Program-made: the position numbers and the translations under genes | Shown: positions 48,546 through 61,200 of the stretch, in pieces | Layout: every line of letters starts with the position of its first letter | How positions within the stretch are numbered: position 1 is the stretch's first letter | From: Breviolum minutum Mf 1.05b.01 | Lineage: Eukaryota > Sar > Dinophyceae > Suessiales > Symbiodiniaceae | Assembly: GCA_000507305.1 (NCBI GenBank) | Contig: DF241663.1 | Span: forward strand, 1-64,000 | Reading direction: 5' to 3' | Length of the DNA stretch: 64,000 bases | Notes under the pieces: generated by a model | The model's database searches: none | Told to the model about the DNA's origin: nothing | The model's input: the letters and a program-made list of their open reading frames with translations, nothing else

Positions 48546-51500
48546 CATGTTTTGAAATCGATGCACTGGCCAGTCATACTTGGGCAGAAATTCGCCATGC
48601 ATACCTTTCAGAAAAGATTCAACACGTGTCATCATTGGTATCAATGATCGCAATCTTGCCTTGCCCCTCCAGATTCGTCAGGCCGATTTGTAGATTTTCG
48701 ATGGCATCGACATCCTGCAAATGCGACATGTACCCCTGGACAGACATGATCTGACAGTGTTGAGCTCTTTAGTTGCAAACAGTCCTCATCATTGATGCTG
48801 GTGACGAAGTCAAACAACGCACTACACCTTTCCTGATGCCTTGTCTCGTGAATTCACGGCACAAGAAGGCGAACATGCTGAAGAAAGTGTCATGTTGCTG
48901 CTGTGACCACTGTGCAGAGGATATGATATATAATTATCAATCAGCAACCTTGTGGTTCTGTTGAAAAAACCACTTTGGATCCCTTCACTATTCCACCCCA
49001 AAGACACGAACCAACTGTAGCTGTCTTCCTTTCCACATCTCTAAGTCCCTTCTTGGTTCATGGCTCGTCTTGACTGACATCACTCTTGCGCGCTTCTGGC
49101 GCCATCAGCAGCGTAAGCTGCTCCTGCAAGGTCAAATGCAGCAGACTCTGCCATTACTGAACTAGACTTGCGAGATATGATAGCTACTATAACACTGGCA
49201 CAGAAGGGTCTTTTGCCCTCAGCTCCATGTCTCTTCCTGTCCTCTGTTCGTCCTGGCGTCTTGGATGGCAAAGTTAGCAAGGTGTAGACCTTGGTGTTCC
49301 AGACATGCCCCTCTCTGTGCTGAAAGACCTACCAAAGGTGTGCTTAGCTTCATGCTGAGTGCGGGTAGATGGTCACCTGAGAATCTAGGGTTGTGACAAT
49401 GGTGCAGTTGGGGCTGTCAAAGTCAATAGCAGAAGTGAAGTATACTGGTTAACTGGCTGTGGAACTTTTTACGCGTATATTGCAGGAAAAACCCACTGAC
49501 ATGAAGAAACGTAGCAAGGCGTTTGCCGGACTACTACACAAACGAACAAAAGGACACCCTCTGATGGTCTGTTTTCTGCAACAACTACAAACCTCGAAGA
49601 ATCAATTCATCATTATCCACAAGATCTTGCCAATTGGAATCGTCGCCTTACTTGTCAAGTACTGCATGGAACTTTCCAACCCGCATCGAGGTAAGCTTAG
49701 ATGCTTAGATATGCATAAAAATGAATAAAAACGGAAGTGTTCATCAGATATCTCAATGCTGGGTGCTTGGCTGAGATGTTCGGGAAAATGTGAAAGAACA
49801 GCGCAGAGGTAGACCTAAGATGTGTTCTAGAATCAAGTCCGCGAATTCAAGGACATCCTACCTCCACTTTTTGTTTCCGTTGTCTCCCAAGAAGTTCCAG
49901 TCCAAGGAACTACGCAGGGTTTATGCAGGGTGCGGTAAGCAGGCAAATGTGCAAATTCGTCAAATTCAATGAGTTTGCTGAGCTTGGAACTCAACTTCCC
50001 GAAGTCTCATAAACCTGCCAAACTTAGTGCTGTCCTCAGTAAGGAGGGTAGCTGCGCTGTGCTAGTGTTCTTGGTATGTTCTTGGTTACACCAGCAACTT
50101 CTATTTTTGATCTCAGTGAGCCGTTTCCAGTTGTTTGCAAAACCAGTTCAATTTCTTTTTTTTTTCGACAACTCTGAGGCATGCTCCCCTGGCCCTCCAC
50201 AATCAGTCAATGGGGATGTCACGAAGCCCACATACTGGCCATCACCTACGGCTCGCGGAGGGAATGTTGATTTACCGATTGCTGGGTCCTGAACAGCTTG
50301 AACCTGGAAGTGTAATTATAAGAATCAGTAAGAAACGCAACTGATTTCTGCCCCAAATAAAGCCTTGATATGGCAGGTGGTCATCAACTCGAGAAAACCT
50401 GCAGCTTGGTTTGCGTGAGAATGTGGCTGCTTGTGAGTGTTGCGCTGCTCTCAGCCTGGACAACTCCGGATGCACCGCATCGATGTGATAGAAGTCTACG
50501 AAGTTCTCAGCAATGAGCTTCCAATCTCCTATACACATTTGAATTCACAGCAGAAAGAAATCAAATCGCTGTGAACTGTAAAACAGCTGCTGTGACAGGC
50601 CTTGAATGTCGTATTTCTTGGTGGAAAAGAACTGCATATCATCCTGGTACGGCCGAATGTTCAACCATGGATATACAGAGGTTGATTGATCAAACACAAA
50701 CAAGTGTCAATTTACGTTGGCGTAAGATTCAAAGCATGTTGTGATGATTCTCTACAGTAAATGCATAGATTAAAACAATTCAAAACATATAATTTCCCGA
50801 CTTGCTCCAGTGACTAACCCAGTCCAGATCATAGCGCTTGAGCTTCTCGGGTAGATCACCCAAAAATTCCCGAAGAGAAGGGGGGTTCGGCATCTGGTTC
50901 AAAAAGATGATGCCTGCGAATTTTGGTACACACCGCAGATCACACTAACGCGTTTTCATTTCAAACCTTCAGACTTTCCGAATTGCTCGCCTGCAAACGT
51001 CTCAACGCCAGGCACTGGGAGCAGACCGAGGTCCTCTTTGCGCTCCTGATCAAAACACTCGAGCCCGGACAGCTACTAGTAAGAGTTTGTTTCGGCATTA
51101 TGATTTGGAATATGAGAAAGACCAAAGAACAACAAGGACACAGAACAAGTGTAAGATGATGCAAGATTATGTAAGTACTACTATATGTAAGTAATGTACA
51201 TTAACCAGGCACGTGTTGCAAGACCTGTTTAATGCCTAAGCTGGCTAAGCGACCTAAATTTGTGGGCTCAAACAGTCATTTGTAAAAAGCTGGAAACCAC
51301 TTGGACTATGAACCGATGATACAGAAAATGGAAATGCCTCAAATGCAGCTCCTTTGGCATCGCTGCCGGTGGTGTTGCCTTGAGGCTGCCATCCAATCTG
51401 TATGCCCACCAGTGGTATGGGCAAACCTGGCAGCATCCAAGTCACAGCGGCTGCAAGCAGTCTAGTTGCACCACTGAGGCCAGAGCCAGCTGCTTGCATC

Positions 51501-52172
51501 CAGTAGTACTTGTTGAGCAAACACGGGCACCTCTATGACGGCACCTGGTGTCCAAAAGCTAAGCTCATAAGCTTGTGGCCAAGTCAAGTCAACAATCATA
51601 AATCCATTTCTAGTGCTAACAATCCCAATCCTTTCAGTCAATCCTAGTCATCATATTTTTGTTCAGGCATCAGTAAAATCACAGATTGCTTCAAGTCAAC
51701 GCGAATCCAAAGCTGAGATACAGACGAGTTGTAAAAGGCGTGCAGCTTATAGTTCTTGTCACATGTCAAAATGATTGAGGTTTTTCCTACCTCGGAGTTT
51801 GCGAAAGATACAATGCAAAATGCTGCGAAGTCACGTTTAAGCTTGAAATACATGTACAAACGTGCAAATCCATCTTTCTCATGATGTCAACTGTCTTCTC
51901 CAGCCTCCACGACTTTGACATCACCAGGCTTCGAGACTTCATGAACATGTGCCGCTGCAAACCTGACTCTTGTGAATACAAAATGAGATCGGTCGCAAAT
52001 GCTAAATGAATCTAAATGATGCTCAATGATGCAATGATGCTAAACCTATCAGCCATCCACAAACTTCTGAGAGGTCAGGAATAGCCATGCATCTCTCAAG
52101 GCAATCAGCATGCATTTGTGCTGGGTTAAGGGGCCAGTTCATCCCAAACAGGCGTTCCCGCTCAATCTGTGC
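48546..52172 (-). CDS. Rieske non-haem iron oxygenase, choline-monooxygenase type
   Basis: Mapped exons join in frame: 52172-52135, 51962-51905, 51790-51726, 51544-51487, 51426-51352, 51057-50979, 50913-50819, 50643-50601, 50528-50456, 50398-50364, then one from 50245. Near the C-terminus are exons from 48714 (DVDAIENLQIGLTNLEG) and 48604-48546 (KYDWPVHRFQNM). The Rieske 2Fe-2S cluster is bound by CRH and, 17 residues after the His, CPYH. The mononuclear iron motif is ENFVDFYHIDAVH, matching E-x3-D-x2-H-x4-H. GDGQYVGFVTSPLT and SRVDDH also fit the family. Such enzymes use O2 and reductase-supplied electrons; plant relatives oxidise choline to betaine aldehyde in plastids, but the substrate here is inferred. 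Odd points: CPYHWW where CPYHGW is usual, and donors of GC (six), GA (two) and GT (two). The N-terminus, the exons at 50.2-48.7 kb and the stop are unresolved. Confidence 0.85.
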
Positions 52173-53098
52173 CTTGGCAAACCATCTTACCGAGACTGAC
52201 AACGCCAACTTCTAGATAGATCAATCCTAAAGAAAAGGCGGTCACACAGCTATGCTTGCATAATACTACGCATGACAATGATAACACTATGATTGAAGGA
52301 TACAATATCTTGGAATATTTTAGGTAGTACTCCATTTTGTCTTGCAATAGTTTGGTCTGCGTTTTAAGTTTTCTCAGTTTCAAGGCTCTCAACTCTTTGG
52401 TTTCCTCTTTTGGCCGGAATGCTCTTGGGGTGTGCTTACAGTACAACAGTGTATAATTTCTTTCCTTCTGCATGCTTGTCTTGTACATATCGCACAGGGT
52501 TCTAATTCTAGCTCTAAATGTTCATGACTCATGACATCAAACCTTCCGCAGACCTGAGCAAACTTCCAAAACCGTCAGCAATGTAACAAATCCGGAAACA
52601 CATCATGAGTGAATTTGAATGAAAACCAGTCAGATTCCAATCCACATCACTGAACACTATGCCGAAAAAGGTTTCATGAAAAACAACCACAAAGGCAAGC
52701 TCTGGCGCTGCAAAGGTCAGTACAGTACAGTCAACAATGATCCAAGTTCCCCTGCATAGGACTGATCTGTATAAAAAGCAGGATGCAGCACCTGCACTCA
52801 AAATGAACAAAATCCAACTACAAATTTTGCAAAGGTTGCGGGGCTGGATGTCCGAGACGGCGCTGAAACGTCGACTTGCACGACATTTTCAGTCGTCGAC
52901 TAAAATCTCCCAATCGCCGGTAACCATTTTTTCACTATCCGATTAATCAGTGTTTTTTGCGAAATGCGTGGGGCACGGAAGCATTGGAGTGCAAAGAAGA
53001 GAGTAGTCATGGAAAGAACAGTTGGAGCAAAAGTAGTGGTAGAAATGGTGGAAGAAGCAAACGCAGTATTGACAGTCGCAATAGCTGCTGTTGCAGTT

Positions 53099-53114
53099 GC
53101 TGTCGTTGCTGTCG

Positions 53115-53151
<37 letters not shown>

Positions 53152-53168
53152 CGCTGTTGTTGTTGCAT
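53099..53168. repeat. GTT trinucleotide microsatellite
   Basis: Runs of GTT with GTC interruptions. Frames through it give poly-Val, poly-Cys, poly-Leu and poly-Thr, which are by-products. Confidence 0.95.
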
Positions 53169-53199
53169 TTGTTTTTGTTGTCGTTGCTGCTGCTGTCAT

Positions 53200-54640
53200 T
53201 GAAACCAGCACTCCGGTTCTCAAAATGTGATTTATGGTCGATTCCAACGCAACAGTGGTCATCTCTGATTGTTCCGGAATCATGGGATCTCCAAAGGTGC
53301 AGCGGAGCAATCCAAAATAATTTCTACCTACATTTTTTTGTTTGTGAAAAGGAAGAAAGTGGACGAAGGTAGGTAGTTTGTGAGTCCACATCCACATGTC
53401 CACGCATTACTAGTCTGACAATTTGAATTGGGAAGGACTATCAGCGGCTGTGTCATAAAAATCAAAAAATTACTGGAACCCCCAAAAGGATCTACCAATA
53501 CGAATTACGCAAGCCTGGGCCCCTCGCATGTTTGATCAAAACGAAGAAAGAGAAATTTCAGTTCACGTTCCGATTCCAACTCTGGGAAGCGGGCGCATAG
53601 CGCGGCATTGCCAGATCATGGTCAAAATCAAGTGAGTCCACCATCTTGTGATATGTTCGATTTTTATCGTGTATTGTGATCCGCTGCGAGAAAAAAACAA
53701 ATGTCAACGCGTTTGTGTTCTCATTACATTCCTGGAATGTTCGCAGACCTCTCTCCAAACCTTTCACTTCACCATCAGAACGAGCTCAACCAAGAGTGGC
53801 TTTGCTTTTTGCCCCAGATTTGCAGTTCATACGCAGAAAACCTCATTCTTCACGTGGGGTTTCACTAGATTTCTTCCACCAGCGTATGCCCCGATTTCAT
53901 GATTTCAAACTGGCACAAGCCTCATAAGTTATGATCATCATCTTGGCAAAGCATCCTCACAGCAACCTCACCCTGAAATGGAGGAGGCGCCGCTGCTTCT
54001 TGAGCGAGTCCTGATCACATCTGGCACAGCGGTGTGATCGAACAAAGCCTCGCAAACCAACCTCTTCGTGCTGCCCTTGCTTGTGCTGGGAGGCCCGCGG
54101 AAAACGGCGGAATACCAGTCGCTCGTTGGTGTTGGGCTTCAGGTCTGTGACAGGCTTAGCGAAGGTATCGCAGACTTCTGTACGCAAATTCTCGGGATGC
54201 ACTGGCAACTTCCACTCCTCAAGGGTCATAGACCATCTTATTCATGTTCCAGCGGGCCCCACACAGCCACTTAGAGTCTGCACACCCATGTCATCATCGC
54301 CTAAAATTTAGGGCCTCCTTGCCAGGCACTCCAAAGGGCTGGCCCCGTCCTGGTGCTGGCCTCTGCGCGGTCTTGCCTGTCTTCTTTATCAGGTCTTTGG
54401 AAATAAACGTCGTGAGCCACACTTGCGATGACTCACGCAACCTGATTTCACGAACCCGCAGAGTAGCTGGAACAGAGTTGAGTTGGGATTTTAAATTACC
54501 ATCTTTCTTATCCAAGTCATCATGGATCTTTGTGAGTCAAAAGAATTCAGCCATTCGGAATCCAAGTTTGGGCAAGCGCACCCTCAGTAAGCCCGGTCAC
54601 ACTAAGATATATATATATATATAATTCAAACTAAACAACC
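53200..54640. other. Stretch with two possible minus-strand exons
   Basis: Minus-strand frames at about 54515-54300 (LRVREIRLRESSQVWLTTF) and 54229-54075 (LEEWKLPVHPENLRTEVCD, then TNERLVFRRFPRA) have coding-like composition and the same orientation as the host genes. No family is recognised and joins are not fixed, so I leave them as candidates. The rest shows nothing clear. Confidence 0.25.
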
Positions 54641-54699
54641 ACATCTCCTTTTAATCAAGTTCTGCGTTTTCATCGAACTGTCCTTTTCAATCACAGTCC

Positions 54700-55260
54700 T
54701 TCTCTTGAATCACACTCCGTCTTTGCATCACTTGCAATCTTTTCGAAGCACCTTCTTCGTTTCAAACGCATGCTTCCTTTTAATCACATCTTTGAGCAGC
54801 GACGTCTCTTTTTGAGAGCGTTCTTCGTTCTAACCAACATGTTTTTTTTATCACTGTCACACTCATTCTTTTGAATCAAGCCCTTTCTTTTTACTCAACC
54901 GTTTTTCTTTGTCATGAAGCATACTTGTTGGCACTTGGACCCTTGAATGGCACTCTTCTCTTCAATCACACTCCATCTTTTTCATCACATGCAGTCTTTT
55001 CGAAGCATATTCTTCGTTTAAAGCGAGATAATGCAATGTTTCCGAAGCACCTTCTTCGTTTGAAATTTCAATCACATGTCGATCCTGTAACTCAAACAAC
55101 GACCTCTCTTTTTGATCATGTTCTTCGTTCTAATTCTGAACTGTTCTTCTTAATCACGCTCGTTATGTTCTTTTTCATCGCGCTTTTTTGACTTACATCC
55201 TTCTTATAGGCATTTTCTTCTTTAAGCACACTAATCAGGCTCTTTCTCTTTGATCAACTG
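54700..55260. repeat. Diverged tandem repeat of CTTCTTCGTT-type units
   Basis: The words TCTTTTCGAAGCA, CTTCTTCGTT and CTCTTTTTGA recur with changing spacing. CACTCCGTCTTTGCATCA at about 54713 returns as CACTCCATCTTTTTCATCA at about 54968. CTCTTTTTGAGAGCG at about 54806 returns as CTCTTTTTGATCATG at about 55109. The unit is therefore around 260-300 bases with smaller sub-repeats, and much decayed. No gene is seen. Confidence 0.6.
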
Positions 55261-55904
55261 CTTCTTCTTTTTTATGTAGGTATTCTATTTTGAATAAATT
55301 CGCGCTTAATGTCCATATTGCTGCCATAGTTGGCACAGTTGGCACAAGTGACACAGTTGACAGAGTTGACAGAGGGTACAGTTGGCACAAGTTATTCACA
55401 CAGCCGATAGCCTCCAAAGCAGGTACCAGTACGAGTAGCAACAGAGAAGATCACAGTTGATACAGTTCACACACCTGGTCGACCGTGTCAACTGTGCCAG
55501 CTGTGAGACTTCATTGTTGCGGTCCCCTTTTGCGGTTGCAATGTACCAGTATTGCGCTGTTCAGTGTTTTTATTCTCATTAATTATTACAGAACTTATCA
55601 TGATCATTATTCATTGTCAGTATTATCATGTATGTTTATTTAAATATTCTTAGTATTATTCCTTCATCTTTATCATGTTTATCCGTAACTTCTTCTTCTC
55701 CTTCTTGTCCTTCTTCTTTTTCTCCTTCTTCTCCTTCCTTTTGTTTCTCCTTAGTATTCTTGTGCTTCTTGCTGTCATTTTTGTGGTTGTGAAGGTAGCA
55801 ATGGGATCCTCCTTGCCCTGCCGTTGATGGTGATAGAGCATGTTCAGAATTGAGGCCGACCATTCGATGCGGGAGACCATTGCAGGTATCGCATGCACAG
55901 AAAG

Positions 55905-56229
55905 AAGGAGAGAGAGAGAGAGAGAGAGAGAGAGGAAGGAAGGAAGGAAGGAAGGAAGGAAGGAAGGAAGGAAAAGAAAAGAAAGAAAANNNNNNNNNNN
56001 NNNNNNNNNNNNNNNNNNNNNNNNNNNNNNNNNNNNNNNNNNNNNNNNNNNNNNNNNNNNNNNNNNNNNNNNNNNNNNNNNNNNNNNNNNNNNNNNNNNN
56101 NNNNNNNNNNNNNNNNNNNNNNNNNNNNNNNNNNNNNNNNNNNNNNNNNNNNNNNNNNNNNNNNNNNNNNNNNCGAGAGACGAAGTACGAAGAGAGAGAG
56201 AGAGNAAAGAAGAAGGAAGGAAGGAAGGA

Positions 56230-56273
<44 letters not shown>

Positions 56274-56275
56274 GA
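55905..56275. repeat. GA/GGAA/GAAA purine array with an assembly gap
   Basis: GA dinucleotides pass into GGAA and GAAA units. Bases 55990-56173 are N, with another single N at 56205. The true array length is unknown. Long frames across it are artefacts of the purine tract and the N run. Confidence 0.97.
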
Positions 56276-56279
56276 GGGG

Positions 56280-58255
56280 TTCCTAGTTTCAATCAGTTGA
56301 AACATAGTGACAAATTTCAATCATTCTACTCTGCGTTTCGGTCACCATGTTTCGATGGACCGACTTTGCACCTTTGCTTCTTCGATCCTCCTTTTGGTCG
56401 GGCGGGCGAGCTCCTGGACGGCTGTCCACACAAAATTTGATTAAAAAAATCCTATATATCACTATATGTTATGTATATATATATATATATACGCATATTA
56501 TAGATTCCAATAGATTTCATTCAAAAGCAGGGAAGGTACTCAGGTACTCTATGAGAGTCCTCCAATTTCTCAGGAAGCACTGGAAGCTCCATTCCTGGAC
56601 AAGTGCTGACAGGCAAAAGGTCTTTCCAGATTCTAAATCATCCATATGATGTGAGCACCATGTAGGCACCTCTCTTTTGATTCGACATCATCGCAAACTC
56701 TACGTGTTTGTGAAACCAACCACAAAAAATGTTGGATGCCTGTTCAGGAAAAAGCGCTCAAGCTCATTCTATAAGGCTGTGCCTATCTTCATGTCAGCTT
56801 TGCGTTTTGTATGTAGGATGTAGGATGTATAATGCTGTAAATGTTATTCTCAAGAAATCTCAATGCTGTACTGTCTGAAAGATTGGAAACCAGAAAGATG
56901 CTTCAATGAAAGCAGTATAGAGTGAACAGAGGTTGTCGCGTGTCTGAAGTGCTTTCTTCCACGGTCCTGGAATTGAAGATAGAGTCCGAGGCATCCGACA
57001 CGCATGCCACAAAGCCCGCCTGTACGAGCACTCCAGCAGCTCCAATTCAATAGTTATCATGCAAAAGATTCGCAAAGATACAGCATGCTGGTTGACTTCC
57101 GCCTTTGCACCTGGCTAATTATAGCCTCAGGCAAAATACACACCAGGTTTGTCTTCTACAAACCAGCCACAATGGACAACGAATCTCAGCCCAGCACCCG
57201 TCTTGCAAGGTTCATGGCCACGGCAAAATTCCTGTGCAGGATTGCGGTGCTAAATACTGAATACATTTGGATACTGTTGTGAAAATCAGTTTCAAAAATT
57301 CACCGTTTGTGTCCTGAAGGCAGCAGCAACAGGCGGAAGAAAGGCCGGACGGCTACAGGCAAAGGGCTCGCTAAGAGCCCAAAAAGATGACAGTGGAGCG
57401 GCTGTCGATTTGTTGAAAGCTCCCACACCAAAACACATGTCCTGCTACTACAAGAACATACAAGAAGCATCTGCCAATCTCATAAGACCAAATGTAAAAC
57501 GCAGAGCCAAGCATTTTCAAATTGAAAAAAAAAGATTGTGAATGTTCTTCCAATATGTTCGACATTCCAGGACTTTTCAATACTGTTCATCTTTTTCCAT
57601 CGAAAATCCAACGCTGAGGTCAGATGCGATATGCAGGTGAGATCTGAAGCGAGGCTTCGTTGCTCCCAAACGCATCGAAAGAGCATAGCTTCAAACAATC
57701 GATAACTTCGATAACTCATCACAACGGATACGGGATTTGAATTTTGCAGTCTTTCTCCAATTGTGGTTTGAGATTTCTTCCGAATGAGCTATTGATGCTA
57801 TTGGCTGTGATCTCAGTGAGCATTGCCTCGTTCAAGCAACCCTGGGGTCAAGACCATGTGTTCATTCTGTTGACCGATTTAATCTTGTGCAGCTCTGCAG
57901 CAGTTTATGTCACATTCCACAGCTGCAGCCACTGGCTGTATCATTTTTCTGTTCTACAGCCGTGGTCACTTGTGGTCTTCCTTTTATCTTCAATTGCCAA
58001 ACAGATTAAATGCTTACGAAACACGTCTCTGTGTTGGTGCAACTAACTCTGCCAACTCTCCTACTTATAGACGCATTCCATTAACAGCTCAGCACGCTTC
58101 TCAATTCAGAGTGGCGGCTGCCTGGTTCCAGGGTTTGCTGAACATCACTTTGCCACTTGGATCAACAATGACACTGTTAACATGACACGACACAAAGCTG
58201 AGGGTCGAAAATTTTCGGGATCTTGGAGATTCACAAACACTGGAGATAGCAGGAA
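56280..58255. other. Stretch without a firm gene
   Basis: There is a TATATATA run at about 56475-56491. Otherwise I see no exon that I can tie to the EF-hand gene or another family. Missing 3' exons of that gene may lie here. Confidence 0.3.
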
Positions 58256-58259
58256 GCAC

Positions 58260-61200
58260 TCCATGGCCAGCCTCTTGTGTGCTCTGAGCTTTTCTTCTCT
58301 CCTGGTTCGAAGATCCCGGAAAAAGGCAAACAAAAACAAAGCTCACGGCTCTCGCAGCTCCAGCTCCTTTTCTATGACACGGGCAGCGCCGATGGCCATC
58401 TTCATCTGCTGGAAGTTGTCAAAGGCGATACCCTCTTTACCTGGCAAGGAGCCCATGTCGCGCCCTTGAGGTGCTTGCTTATTGCAGAATAGTGTGCAGG
58501 TTCGAATCCAGTTTTGTCGTATGGCCTGGACCCACCAAGTTTCTCCAAAGCCTGTCCTTAGACGAACAACTTGATGAACGGTCCTCTTTTGTAGCGACAT
58601 TGGCCAAATCAAAACGATCCATCTTAGGTGCTTCCGTCCAGCAAAACATGAGATGGATTCCATTTTCTGTCTTATGGCGGTTGCATGCATAAGTTTCAAG
58701 AACACACAACTTACTGATCCTGTCAAGCAACTATGCAGGTCTCCGGCGGCGTGAACTCAAATTCACCTGCGAGTCCACAGTCTCGGCGTTTTTGAAGCTC
58801 CCCCTTAAGGCGTTCTCAAAAAAACACAAACTCCCAAACCGTACAGCATGCCTTGGGAATATTGGATGACCTCCTGCTTCGACAAAAAGCCATCTTCATC
58901 TGCATCGTACAGGGCAAAGGTGTCCTGACATCAAAAAAGGAGTTGGCTGCAGGCTCAGCTCAAAAAAACTCGATGGTCCAATGGTCCAGCGAGTAAAAGC
59001 TTTCCTGTATCCTCTGGGCTTGCTCCATGGCCCTTTCCCGGCGAGACCATTTCTCTTTGCAGTCCCTCACGACACTAGCCTGAAGTTTCAAGGCTCACCA
59101 GCTAACTTTGCACAGAAAGGTATGCCCAGGTTCTGCAATGCTATCGATGGAGGCAAGTATGTGATGTTTCTGACATGACTTGGGCTCAAACAGCATTGCT
59201 TGCTGTTTGTGTCAAATCGCCTCATGGCAAATGGATAGCTGAAACATCCTAAAACTCGTACTTCAGTATTCTCATGTCTCGCAAGAAGATGCTAGAAGCA
59301 TTTTGTGACTGAAAGGCAAGTGTAAGCATACAAGATGCGTACAAGTATCACAAGCTGCTTCGGCCAAATACAACAGTGCGCAAACCCGAAAGTGTCAACA
59401 GAAAAAATGGGACAGGAAAACGAGTTTCAACGGTTCCAGCACGTGTTTCTGCCGAGGTTCTACCCAGTTTTTTAATCTTGGCCACGATGAGGCGCAAATC
59501 CACCAGGGCAGGCCCCTTGGTGACGCTTTGGAGCTCCTCGACAACTTGAATTTCATCGAATTTCCATACGGACAACTATGGTACGTGCCGGTGTGGATAC
59601 GCATGCCACATGTGTGAACCGCTTGCATAGAAATTCCTCAGCTGTGAATAGTCCTCCAGAGATTTGGAATGCTCCTCTATGAATGACTGGTACCGGTCAC
59701 TCATTCCTTGTGCCTGCATCATGGGCTCAGGTGTTGAAGAGTACTGGTTGCTAGCCATGACTTGTTGAATTGACCACCCAGCTAATGAAACAAAGGTCGC
59801 GCAATTCTCAGAATCTCGGCAACAAAAGCTTCTGAATGGTTTGGCGACTTTTGCAGGTATGCTCAACAGCAAGCAGGGCATTCAAAAACTGCTCGCAGTG
59901 AAATGGCACCATTGTGCAAGCTGTAAACACACCAAACACACCTCGTATCCGGCATTCTCCAACTGATCACTCATTTCTTCATGGTCTTTCTCCTGCTGTG
60001 TTTGAACCATTGGGCAAACCGGCAGCTTTACACAGTGATTACTGAGCTGCCTTCTCAAGGGCCAAATTTTGGCGGATGAGCTCCGCAGTTGCCTGGCAAT
60101 AGAGGCCGCTTTGATACATAAAGCCATGGGACTACAGGGGTGCGACAAGGACCCGACACGTCTGCGTATGAAATTCAACACCAACACGCCAACAGGCCTT
60201 GATGTGCCCTTCGCCATTCCTTCGAATCAGCATGGCAACAATATCCCTACAGGAAAAGTATCGAGAAGACAAAATGTCCTGATCATGGATTTCAGTTCAC
60301 GAAGTGATTCTTTCCTCTTTGATGCTTCTTGGATTGCCTGTGGCGGAGTATTTCGTAAACATGGCTTGCAGTCAGCAAACAAAGGCTTATAGTATGGGAA
60401 TTGAAACCACTGGCTGATCGTGCATTCATTGCTCTTGCCGTTTCGTTTCCGGTCAATGGCATTTGTTCAACATTAGTCAAGGTAGCAAATAGCCAACGAC
60501 AACTCAAGCAGCAGCAAAGCTGAGATCGGAGAAGTACAGTAGATACTGAGTAAGACTGATATACTGTCCTCTAAGACTCTAAGAGCAATTAAGAGCTCGG
60601 GCTTGCAGTTTTATCCCGTGCCCCTTAGCCTTGTTGACCTCTGCCTTCAATTCTTCTGCATGGCTTTCACATTTTGGCAAATCCCGCTCAACAAGCTTCT
60701 GCAATTTCTGGGGCCGGGTCCAAGATTTGCACACAGCATCAAAAATATCAAAAGACATCAAGTCAATTTCAAGTCAATTCATAAATTCAAATGCACAGAG
60801 TTCATGGCCTTCTTGAGGTTATCCAATGCATCCGACCTCAAGAAAGGTGAAGCTCGCTGAGACTCCCGAATGTGCCGAGATGCCCATCTTCGTATGTTTG
60901 CTTACTTGGTCGAGGTGCTGTCCATTCTGCAGAGCGAGAGCTGCATTCTTGATGGCAAAGACTGCCTTTTCCTGGAGGAAAGAAAAGCATTTCAAAATGA
61001 TTTTACTTCCCATCATTAGATTTCACTAGAGTTATATATGTCTGTTGACAAAATATGATTTGCACATGACTTGCACTAATAATCACAAATACATGCTCAA
61101 GCCCGAAGTCTGCAGTCAAGGGACAGCATCCGCCTTCCTGAGAAGTTCCTCATTTCTCAGTCGAGTTTCATCCTCCAAACGTCTTCGTGCCTGAAACGCA

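Noticed and set aside
55636..56440. Long frames through the N run
   Set aside because: They are artefacts of unknown bases and GA-rich repeats.
58499..58509. GGTTCGAATCC, a perfect tRNA B-box
   Set aside because: No A-box or cloverleaf can be folded from the flanking 80 bases on either side, so it is not a tRNA gene.
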